Shown piece after piece: positions 14,944 to 21,661 of a stretch of DNA of 21,661 nucleotides. Each line of letters opens with the position of its first letter. Position 1 is the first letter of the stretch. Where the stretch lies: assembly GCA_009391605.1 (NCBI GenBank), contig VFGQ01000056.1, positions 1 through 21,661 on the forward strand. The letters run 5' to 3'. A model generated the notes under the pieces. That model was not told the DNA's origin. It made no database searches and saw only the letters and a program-made list of their open reading frames with translations. Source of the stretch: SAR202 cluster bacterium. GTDB lineage: Bacteria > Chloroflexota > Dehalococcoidia > SAR202 > GCA-002694895. A program made the translations under genes and the position numbers.

Positions 14944-16371
14944 TTAATAAGGCTTACCTTCTACCAAAACTTCAGTATGATGGTATTTTTCATGGCTCCC
15001 ATAAAGAATATATTCCCTATTTTCCCATAAGCTTATAATAGGAACATACTTAGATATGATTAAAATTAAAAATATTGGTAATGAAATTGCTCCTAAAAGA
15101 ACCATCATATCCACAATACTTGGAACAAAGATTTCGGGCAAATTCGCAAATCTATGTGTATTTTCATCTATTGTTCTATCTAAAGAATAAGCCGAAGAAT
15201 AATGTCTGAATCTATCTAAAAAATTCCCAATTAAAACGCTGATAGCAATAATAGGCGGACCATAAAAAGATTTTCTTACGTTATTCAATATTAATAATGT
15301 AAAAGGGATTATAAAAACAAAAAATATTGTACCTAAAAATACAGGAAGATATTTACCAAACATTAAAATTTGTAAAACATCTCGTTCATTAGGTTTTTTA
15401 CCATACCATAAAACCATCAAGCTAGATATAAAAAACCAAACCCACAATAATGAAATGCCAAACAATAATTTACCTAACCCCCAGAATTGATCCAAGCCTA
15501 TATATTCCTTATATCCACCCCACTTCCAAGCAATAAATACAGCAATAATTAATATAGCCACACCACCTTGAATTGCATTGTGAGCTTGAGTTGCAGGATA
15601 TAATGAATCAACCCAACCTGGAAGTAATGTCATCAAAAAATCTGAAGCCAAACAAAAATGAACAGTTATTAAAAGCATAAAATAAAAAATACCCAAAATA
15701 CTAACCCTTTGTCTTAACGAATTCCACTGTTTAGTTGAACCTACCCAACCCAAAGACAAAAATGAATATATTTTATTTTTTCCTTTTGAATTATCTCTTA
15801 AAATCGCAAAGTCAGGACGAGCATTAATCCATAAAAGTGCTAAGGCAGTTAGTATAAATGCGATCATTGCAATCGTAGTCCAAATATGTGGAGAATAAGC
15901 AGGAACTTTACCTGGATCATAAAACCATAATGTATTTCTTCCATCTTCAAGGCTTGGCAATACCCATAACATTGGTAAAAACATTAAGAGTCCTGCTATA
16001 CCTGAAATACAGAATATTTCAGACAATCTAGATACAGGACGTCTCCAGTTACCTCTTGCAACCTTTGTTGCCATGGATAACATAGGTGCTCCCATAAAGG
16101 TAGTAAATATAAAAACACAAGCAGTAACATATACCGACCAGTCACTTAAGTTATCAAATCCATTAATAATTTTTAGAATAACTCCTAATATACCTATAAC
16201 TGAAAAAATTGCAGTAATCATTAAAGAAATTCTAAACATACCCCCTCTTTTATGTAAATGTTTATCTATCAGATCTTTTGAAGGAGGAACCTTTCCAAGA
16301 GATCTTTCGATAACTTTCTCAGGATATATTAATTTCCCTTTTCTAGTTTTACTATCATATTCTGATTTCAT
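14944..16371 (-). CDS. actF: Alternative complex III second NrfD-like subunit, ActF-like
   Basis: A 475-residue NrfD-family membrane protein. A hydrophilic N-terminus of about 45 residues (with EKVIERSLGKVPPSKDLI) precedes roughly ten transmembrane helices. Family segments include NWRRPVSRLSEIF (near 108-120) and DFLMTLLPGWVDSLYPATQA, which corresponds to the region before the central helices in ActF. In alternative complex III the two NrfD subunits face each other; ActF does not contact the Fe-S subunit as ActC does and may help form a proton path. Here it precedes the ActC-like gene, opposite to the common A-B-C-D-E-F order. It starts six bases after actB2 with no clear ribosome site. Paralogue assignment is inferred. 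Confidence 0.78.
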   Translation of the reverse strand: MKSEYDSKTRKGKLIYPEKVIERSLGKVPPSKDLIDKHLHKRGGMFRISLMITAIFSVIGILGVILKIINGFDNLSDWSVYVTACVFIFTTFMGAPMLSMATKVARGNWRRPVSRLSEIFCISGIAGLLMFLPMLWVLPSLEDGRNTLWFYDPGKVPAYSPHIWTTIAMIAFILTALALLWINARPDFAILRDNSKGKNKIYSFLSLGWVGSTKQWNSLRQRVSILGIFYFMLLITVHFCLASDFLMTLLPGWVDSLYPATQAHNAIQGGVAILIIAVFIAWKWGGYKEYIGLDQFWGLGKLLFGISLLWVWFFISSLMVLWYGKKPNERDVLQILMFGKYLPVFLGTIFFVFIIPFTLLILNNVRKSFYGPPIIAISVLIGNFLDRFRHYSSAYSLDRTIDENTHRFANLPEIFVPSIVDMMVLLGAISLPIFLILIISKYVPIISLWENREYILYGSHEKYHHTEVLVEGKPY

Positions 16372-16377
16372 ATTTAT

Positions 16378-17109
16378 TTAATGTGAATGTGATTTATGTT
16401 TTTCTATTTTCTTTAAATATAGAACATTAGGTGACGTGCCATAATGTTCCATCAAGTGATATCCTCTCCCACTTTTTTTACTTTCTTTTTCTTTTATTTT
16501 AGAAACCTTACTATTAGGATCATTCATGTCTCCAAACACTAAAGCTTCTGTTGCGCAAGCATTGACACATGCCGGATTAATGGCTCTATTGCCATCCTCT
16601 ATTTCAAATCCATTTACTTTGGAATCTCTTTTTGTTCTTCTAATTCTCTGAATACAAAAAGTACATTTTTCCATAATACCTCTTGATCTAACTGTCACAT
16701 CAGGATTAAGCTGATTTTTCAAAGAATCGGGCCATTCAGCTTCCCAAAAATTAAAAAATCTAACCTGATAAGGACAATTGTTAGCACAAAATCTGGTTCC
16801 AATACATCTATTATAAACTTGTACATTTAAGCCTTCACTATTGTGGTAAGAAGCATAGACTGGACATACTGGTTCACAAGGAGCTTCATCACAATGCTGA
16901 CACATAATAGGGATAAATCTTGCTTTAACATCAGGGAAAGTTCCCTCCCAATACCTCTCTACTCTAATCCATTGTATTACCCTATTTTCATCATAATCTG
17001 ATTTTTCATTTGATGGTATATTGTTCTCAGATTGACATGCCACAACACATCCCTGACAGCCTGTACATTTATCTAAATCTACTACCATTCCCCATTTTGA
17101 TTGTTTCAT
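16378..17109 (-). CDS. actB2: Alternative complex III Fe-S subunit, ActB2 (separate gene)
   Basis: A 243-residue ferredoxin-type subunit with four cluster-binding groups: C15/18/21/25, C70/73/78/82, C102/108/112 with threonine (T105) where a fourth cysteine is expected, and C149/152/181/185. The Thr-substituted CIGTRFCANNCP motif is the known basis for a [3Fe-4S] cluster in alternative complex III, so three [4Fe-4S] and one [3Fe-4S] are predicted. In Rhodothermus, Chloroflexus and Flavobacterium this domain is the C-terminal part of a single ActB polypeptide; here it is an independent gene, 15 bases behind actB1. AGAGGGG stands about four bases before the ATG. It should relay electrons from the quinol site in ActC toward the hemes of ActA. 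Confidence 0.9.
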   Translation of the reverse strand: MKQSKWGMVVDLDKCTGCQGCVVACQSENNIPSNEKSDYDENRVIQWIRVERYWEGTFPDVKARFIPIMCQHCDEAPCEPVCPVYASYHNSEGLNVQVYNRCIGTRFCANNCPYQVRFFNFWEAEWPDSLKNQLNPDVTVRSRGIMEKCTFCIQRIRRTKRDSKVNGFEIEDGNRAINPACVNACATEALVFGDMNDPNSKVSKIKEKESKKSGRGYHLMEHYGTSPNVLYLKKIEKHKSHSH

Positions 17110-17124
17110 TTATCCCCTCTCTAT

Positions 17125-19353
17125 TTAATGATCAGAATCTGATGATTTTATTTTAATAACATGATTATGAGGATCCCGTTTTGTTTCCTCAAATCTACCC
17201 TCAAATTTAGGTATATTAATATTCTTCTTGGTTTTCTTTATATTAACTTTATTTGAAGACCACGCATGAGCACCAGTATTAGGATCATATGATGTATTCA
17301 TAATAGAATAAATATTTGTACCAAATCCTGATGTATATCTACCTGTCATCTGACCTCCTCCTACTGGCACTGATAAAACATTTGGTGGAGTAGCAGGGGT
17401 AGGATAAGCTACAGCTTTAATTTTACGTCCATTACCATTGTCAATCTCTAAAACATCGCCTTCTTTAATTTTTAATTTATCTGCTTCCTGCTCATTAATT
17501 TCAACCCACGTTTCCCAAGCAATAGTTGTCATTGGATCTGTTAAGCCTTGCAACCAAGGTAAATTTGCTAAGCTTCCATCAGAAACAGTGGTTTTAAAAG
17601 GGATTAAATGATAAGAAGATGTAGAACTTGAAAATTCTGGACTGTTAATTTTTGGCCATTTTTTCAATTTTGTTTTCCCTGATTTGGAGACTCTTGATTT
17701 TACATCCCACCATCCACCTCTAGATAATAAACCATTCCAAAAAGTTTTCAGATCATTTGCTCTTATAGAACCTCTGTTTAAATTCATAATACTTTTTGCA
17801 TCATCCATCAAAATATCTTTCATAGTTTTGCCTGAATATTTATTCTTAAAATCCATAATATTAGATAATTCCATAACAATCTCTTCAGCACTTTTAGTAC
17901 CGGATTGTCTTCCCTTATTAGAAAATTGACTTTTTACTATTGGCTGTTGAAATCCTACAACTTCGTATCCGGGACCGATTACAGGAACATCATTTCCCCA
18001 TGATTCAAACTGAGTATTTAAGGGGAGAATAATATCTGCATATTGTGAAGTATCATCAACAAATGAATTCATTGAAACTATAAGTCCTAATTTACTCAGA
18101 GATGATTTGAAATTTATATTACCAGACACTGAATAATTCAAATCTACCTGATTAATAAATAATGAATTAGTAGTACCTGAATCTATATCTCCAATAAGAG
18201 ATAAAATTTCCTGATAAGAACTAGTTGTTCTGGAAGAATGCAAATCTGCTAAAGGTGAATCGGGATTTAATATCAGTCCACCCTCTTTATTAATATTGCC
18301 CAAAAGTAAATTTAACGCATATATAGCTATCATATTTGATGAACCATTTGTATTACCAGAAGCAGTATCACCTCCAATAATTAAAGGATGTTTTGATTTA
18401 GCCAATTTATGAGCCAAGTCAACTATTTTATCTGATTTTACACCAGTTATTTTTGAAATTTTTTCAGGAGTAAATCCTGAAAGATCATTTAAATTAATCT
18501 TCTTGGCAAAATCTGTATTTACTAATTTTTCAGAAATTAAAACATATGCTATTGCAGAAGCAATCATACCTTCAGTTCCTAATTCACAAAATATCCATTC
18601 ATCAGAATTGGTAGCTGTTAAAGACAATCTAGGCTCAATATGATATAAATTACCTCTTGGTGAAGTTCTGAATTTTCCATACTCTCTTCCAAACATTGCT
18701 TGTGAATAAGAGGAATTCAAAAAATCCATTCCAAAATTGAGCACCATATCTGAATTACCAATATCCAATTTTGGCATATTATTTGAACCAGTAATTATAT
18801 TTAAAGCATTAATTAAGTTAGTATCATCAAAAGAAGAATAACTTAATAATTTATTCCCAAGTTCATCTGAAAAAGCACTAATAATAGAATTACTTCTTCC
18901 TCCAAGTGGTTTAGTTACAAATCGAGATTTATCATGTCCCAAAGTATTAAGTTGATCATTAATTCGCTGGTAAGCGTCATTCCATCCTATTTCAATCCAT
19001 TTACCACTTCCTCTATTTCCATCTCTTACTAAAGGAGACTCTAATCTTTCAGGATGATATAAAATTTGCAATTCGGCTTCATTGGAATAACTATGAGCAC
19101 CTGTATTACTAGGATAATCTGAATTACCTTCTACTTTTTTTGCTCTTCCTTCCATTATCCTGACTGCAAGGCCTTCGCCGTTAGATCCAAGTGTAGCGTA
19201 CCAATTATCTATGCCGGTAACCTGATCTTCAGGAAGCTTGTTAGGAGACTGGAAATATAATTCTTCATCAGGAACTCCGCAAGCACTAAAAACTATAGCC
19301 CCTGTTGCTCCTCCGCCAATTAATTTTATAAAATCTCTTCTAGTTAAATCCAT
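17125..19353 (-). CDS. actB1: Alternative complex III molybdopterin-fold subunit, ActB1
   Basis: A 742-residue protein of the molybdopterin oxidoreductase fold. The N-terminus is a twin-arginine signal (TRRDFIKLIGG) ending near C25 (FSAC), so export by Tat and possibly lipid anchoring are expected. After the signal there is no CxxCxxxC motif for the usual N-terminal Fe-S cluster, and no Mo-ligating Cys or SeCys is apparent. This agrees with the known alternative complex III B1 domain, which keeps the fold but lacks molybdenum. The C-terminal part (EINEQEADKLKIKEGDVLEI) is the molydopterin-dinucleotide-binding barrel remnant. The ribosome site GAGGAA overlaps the actA stop codon. The partner Fe-S domain, usually fused, is the next gene. 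Confidence 0.92.
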   Translation of the reverse strand: MDLTRRDFIKLIGGGATGAIVFSACGVPDEELYFQSPNKLPEDQVTGIDNWYATLGSNGEGLAVRIMEGRAKKVEGNSDYPSNTGAHSYSNEAELQILYHPERLESPLVRDGNRGSGKWIEIGWNDAYQRINDQLNTLGHDKSRFVTKPLGGRSNSIISAFSDELGNKLLSYSSFDDTNLINALNIITGSNNMPKLDIGNSDMVLNFGMDFLNSSYSQAMFGREYGKFRTSPRGNLYHIEPRLSLTATNSDEWIFCELGTEGMIASAIAYVLISEKLVNTDFAKKINLNDLSGFTPEKISKITGVKSDKIVDLAHKLAKSKHPLIIGGDTASGNTNGSSNMIAIYALNLLLGNINKEGGLILNPDSPLADLHSSRTTSSYQEILSLIGDIDSGTTNSLFINQVDLNYSVSGNINFKSSLSKLGLIVSMNSFVDDTSQYADIILPLNTQFESWGNDVPVIGPGYEVVGFQQPIVKSQFSNKGRQSGTKSAEEIVMELSNIMDFKNKYSGKTMKDILMDDAKSIMNLNRGSIRANDLKTFWNGLLSRGGWWDVKSRVSKSGKTKLKKWPKINSPEFSSSTSSYHLIPFKTTVSDGSLANLPWLQGLTDPMTTIAWETWVEINEQEADKLKIKEGDVLEIDNGNGRKIKAVAYPTPATPPNVLSVPVGGGQMTGRYTSGFGTNIYSIMNTSYDPNTGAHAWSSNKVNIKKTKKNINIPKFEGRFEETKRDPHNHVIKIKSSDSDH

Positions 19354-19365
19354 ATTCTATATTCC

Positions 19366-19962
19366 TCAATAATGACAAGTAGTACAATCAGTTGAAGCAC
19401 CATTTGCTCTATGGCAATCTACACACCACCCCATTTTCATAGGAGAAACTTGTTTTACTTTATTCATAGATGCCACATCTCCATGACAAGTAGAGCAAAC
19501 CTCACTTGCTTCTATATCATTTTTCTCAGATAATTTTTTTATATGTGGCGGATGATAAAATTTGGCATGATCAGGAAGTCTATGTACCCTTACCCAATCA
19601 ATCGGTTTGCCTCCGCTATATGCATCTCTGATTTTTTTGATTTCTTTATTATCATCACCAACAACTCTGTGGCAAGACATACAAAATTCAACAGGTGGTA
19701 TGGCTGCTACTGCTGCACCTTCTGTTCCAAAACGATGACAATAAGTACATTTCATACCAAGATCCTTTACATGGGGGGAATGTTTAAAAGCTATCGGTTG
19801 ATCAGGACCTTCATCAAAACCAAAAAGTGGTTGAGTCCACCATGCAGACCCAACGAATAAAACAGCAATTATTAATATTACTAAAGTTATTAAAGTCCCC
19901 AATCCAGAAATCAACAAGATCTTTTGACTTATTTTTGGAACTCTAAAATCACCAGGTATCAA
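19366..19962 (-). CDS. actA: Alternative complex III subunit ActA, pentaheme cytochrome c
   Basis: A 198-residue protein with one N-terminal transmembrane helix (about 15-38) and five heme c sites: CTYCH 72-76, CMSCH 94-98, CSTCH 156-160, CVDCH 180-184 and CTTCH 193-197. This is the membrane-anchored pentaheme subunit that receives electrons from the Fe-S subunit. The start is TTG at 19962, not ATG: an AGGGG ribosome site (19968-19972) sits exactly five bases before it, and the next in-frame ATG is at residue 70, inside the first heme region. The gene follows the 96-residue membrane protein by 18 bases and is directly ahead of actB1. Confidence 0.93.
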   Translation of the reverse strand: MIPGDFRVPKISQKILLISGLGTLITLVILIIAVLFVGSAWWTQPLFGFDEGPDQPIAFKHSPHVKDLGMKCTYCHRFGTEGAAVAAIPPVEFCMSCHRVVGDDNKEIKKIRDAYSGGKPIDWVRVHRLPDHAKFYHPPHIKKLSEKNDIEASEVCSTCHGDVASMNKVKQVSPMKMGWCVDCHRANGASTDCTTCHY

Positions 19963-19980
19963 TTTTTCCCCTTAATATAA

Positions 19981-20271
19981 TTAAATCCAAAAGTTTGGCC
20001 AGAATTTATTTAATACATCTCCCGCTATAACTGCCCATACAGCCAAACCAATGTATAGTGCCGCTGATCCAAAACCTCCCATATAAAATATAATTCTCAA
20101 AATTTTCCAATATTTGCTAACTGATCCTGATTCAACCAGAGAAGGTATAATAGCATGAGCCAGTAACATATTCCCTGAGAATGACAAAGCACAAACCAAC
20201 ATTAACCAAATGTTATTTACAATAAGATGTAGTTCTTTCCAATCTTGTTGTGTTAATGGAATTGGATCCAA
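19981..20271 (-). CDS. Small membrane protein heading the complex III operon
   Basis: A 96-residue protein I do not recognise by name. It has a polar N-terminus, a hydrophobic helix at about 20-45 (WLMLVCALSFSGNMLLAHA) and a long hydrophobic stretch at about 60-86 (MGGFGSAALYIGLAVWAVIAG), so it should cross the membrane two times, perhaps three. The start is TTG at 20271, four bases after GAGGT (20276-20280); no in-frame ATG exists nearby upstream. It is the first gene after the operon promoter and 18 bases before actA. It may be a small accessory subunit of the complex, comparable in position and kind to other lineage-specific extra subunits such as ActG, but homology to ActG was not established. 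Confidence 0.72.
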   Translation of the reverse strand: MDPIPLTQQDWKELHLIVNNIWLMLVCALSFSGNMLLAHAIIPSLVESGSVSKYWKILRIIFYMGGFGSAALYIGLAVWAVIAGDVLNKFWPNFWI

Positions 20272-20300
20272 TTTTACCTCACATAAAAACTCTAGTGAAA

Positions 20301-20330
20301 AGTATCACACAGCTAAATATCCACTGTCAA
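20301..20330 (-). promoter_or_regulatory. Sigma-70 promoter of the alternative complex III operon
   Basis: On the minus strand a perfect TTGACA (20325-20330) is followed after 18 bases by GATACT (20301-20306). The bases TGT directly before GATACT make an extended -10 (TGn). The predicted start near 20294 gives a leader of about 22 bases to the TTG start at 20271. It lies in the 76-base gap after threonine synthase and is the best promoter match in the window. Confidence 0.68.
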
Positions 20331-20347
20331 TAAAGTATAAGGATTTT

Positions 20348-21520
20348 TTACATTAATTCAAAGGATTTAAATGCTGAACCTGTATTCATTAATAAAATCT
20401 TTTCATCTTTATCTACTTTTCCTTCGCTTACTAGTTGGTTTAAACCAACATAAGTTGCAGCTCCTTCCGGTGCCGGAAGGATGCCTTGCTTACTTGCAAT
20501 TAACCTCATAGTATGAATCATATCTTCATCTTCTATCGCCGCTACACCACCACCACTTTCTCTTAGAGCTTCTAATATCAAATAATCTCCAACTGCAACA
20601 GGCACTCTCATCCCTGCTGCTTTTGTAGAAGCATTTTCCCATAATTCTGCATGCATTGTATTTTCTTCAAAAGCTTTTACTATTGGAGCACATCCAACTG
20701 CCTGAACAGCAAACATTTTTGGCCTTTTAGAACCAATCCAGCCCAACTCTTCCATTTCATTAAATGCTTTCCACATTCCTACAATTCCAGTGCCACCTCC
20801 AGTTGGATAAACGATCGTATCAGGCAAATTCCATTTAAACTGCTCTGCAATTTCATAACCCATTGTTTTCTTACCTTCTTGTCGATATGGTTCTTTTAAA
20901 GTTGATACATCAAATAAATTTTCTTTATCAGCAAATTCCTTTGAAATTCTGCCTGCATCATTAATTAAACCTTTTATTAAATTCAAAGAAGCACCAGCAA
21001 GTTCTGATTCTTTCTGATTCATAATCGGAGCATCATCGGGCATAAATACATGGGCTTCTAAATTCCCTGCCGCAGCATATGCTGCCATTGCCCCAGCAGC
21101 ATTCCCTGCTGAAGGCATTGTTACTTTTTTAACTCCAAGTTCTTTTGCTTTTGATAAAGCTGCAGATAAACCTCTCGCTTTGAAAGAGGCTGTAGGATTA
21201 AGGCCTTCATCTTTTATGTAAAGATTTGAATAGCCTTCAACCTGTCCTAAATTTTCTGCGTGAAATATTGGAGTAAATCCTTCACCTAGTGTAATAACAT
21301 TTTTGGGGTCTTTGACAGGCATCATCTCGAAATATCTCCACATGTTAGGATCCCTATGTATAAGGTCTTCTTTTGATATTGCTTTTTTTGCTGCATTAAT
21401 ATCATAACGTGCATACAACACTCTTCCACATTTTATACATAATTTATTTAATTCATCTACTGAATATTCTTCCCCGCAACCAGGATAAGTACATTCAAGA
21501 TTGACAACAAAACTTCTCAT
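20348..21520 (-). CDS. thrC: Threonine synthase with N-terminal zinc ribbon
   Basis: A 390-residue PLP enzyme that converts O-phospho-L-homoserine to L-threonine. An N-terminal zinc ribbon has C10, C15, C28 and C31. The catalytic lysine is K114 in NPTASFKARG. The substrate loop SAGNAAGA is at 137-144 and the PLP phosphate loop GGGTGIVG at 241-248. Length and zinc ribbon match the archaeal/Chloroflexota-type class of threonine synthases rather than the longer E. coli form. The ATG has only a weak GGGTTAA-like ribosome site. It is on the same strand as the complex III operon, 76 bases upstream, but the operon has its own strong promoter, so the two are likely separate units. Functional alternatives (other fold-II PLP lyases) are less likely because of the ribbon. 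Confidence 0.92.
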   Translation of the reverse strand: MRSFVVNLECTYPGCGEEYSVDELNKLCIKCGRVLYARYDINAAKKAISKEDLIHRDPNMWRYFEMMPVKDPKNVITLGEGFTPIFHAENLGQVEGYSNLYIKDEGLNPTASFKARGLSAALSKAKELGVKKVTMPSAGNAAGAMAAYAAAGNLEAHVFMPDDAPIMNQKESELAGASLNLIKGLINDAGRISKEFADKENLFDVSTLKEPYRQEGKKTMGYEIAEQFKWNLPDTIVYPTGGGTGIVGMWKAFNEMEELGWIGSKRPKMFAVQAVGCAPIVKAFEENTMHAELWENASTKAAGMRVPVAVGDYLILEALRESGGGVAAIEDEDMIHTMRLIASKQGILPAPEGAATYVGLNQLVSEGKVDKDEKILLMNTGSAFKSFELM

Positions 21521-21540
21521 AAAATTAACCCATAAATATT

Positions 21541-21578
21541 ATTTAATATAAAAGATTATAAAATATATTTAATATAAA
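21541..21578. repeat. Two copies of a 12-base direct repeat upstream of threonine synthase
   Basis: ATTTAATATAAA occurs at 21541-21552 and again at 21567-21578, a 26-base period. A minus-strand TATAAT (21555-21560) lies between them, about 35 bases before the ATG at 21520. Sequence is almost pure A+T, so the repeat may be chance. The rest of 21521-21661 shows nothing else recognisable. Confidence 0.3.
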
Positions 21579-21661
21579 TATTTACCATTTAAAACCTTAT
21601 AGTTACAAAATAATTAAAAGTCTTATATAATTCCTATTATTAATAAATAAGCAAATATAAT

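Noticed and set aside
17125..19353. ActB1 as an active molybdenum or tungsten oxidoreductase, such as a polysulfide or nitrate reductase
   Set aside because: The N-terminal Fe-S cysteine motif and a Mo ligand are missing, and the neighbours ActA, ActD and ActE define alternative complex III.

Overview
The window is a densely packed, strongly A+T-rich stretch of bacterial chromosome with no mobile element, RNA gene, CRISPR array or gene-free stretch longer than 300 bases. Gaps are often 1-10 bases even between convergent genes, which suggests a streamlined genome. The gene set fits an aerobic, heterotrophic, probably marine Chloroflexota-like bacterium (SAR202-type): alternative complex III, threonine synthase with a zinc ribbon, an NHL lyase-like protein, RidA and small alpha-beta barrel proteins. 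That placement is an inference from gene content; no marker gene is present.

Layout. (1) 1-2923, minus: a CbbQ/NorQ-type AAA+ ATPase, a NudL-like CoA diphosphatase, and a NorD-type large protein cut by the window edge. Together the first and last look like a metalloenzyme-activating chaperone pair whose target is not in view. (2) 3087-7190, plus: a Gld-type ABC system made of an ATPase, a fused GldF-GldG protein and a DUF4340 protein, all overlapping. (3) 7193-8420, minus: an NHL propeller that keeps the catalytic residues of peptidyl-hydroxyglycine amidating lyase, behind a small ABM-like protein. (4) 8538-9338, plus: RidA and another small barrel-like protein, with a good sigma-70 promoter. 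(5) 9341-10258, minus: proline dehydrogenase. (6) 10343-11077, plus: a DtxR-family regulator with an altered metal site. (7) 11079-12227, minus: an acyltransferase-3 membrane protein. (8) 12275-20271, minus: an alternative complex III operon. (9) 20348-21520, minus: threonine synthase.

The complex III operon is the centrepiece. From a near-consensus promoter it reads: 96-residue membrane protein, ActA (pentaheme c), ActB1 (molybdopterin-fold subunit without Mo ligands), ActB2 (Fe-S subunit), an ActF-like NrfD, an ActC-like NrfD, ActD, ActE (monoheme lipoprotein). Together these should oxidise menaquinol or another quinol and pass electrons to a terminal oxidase that lies elsewhere. ActB is split into two genes, and the first two genes start with TTG behind strong ribosome sites.

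The most unusual item is a 23-codon gene at 12275-12346, one base after actE. It has a strong Shine-Dalgarno inside the last codons of actE and encodes a peptide with seven cysteines in a regular CxC-x2-CxC-x2-CxC pattern. It looks like a minimal metallothionein translationally coupled to a respiratory complex.
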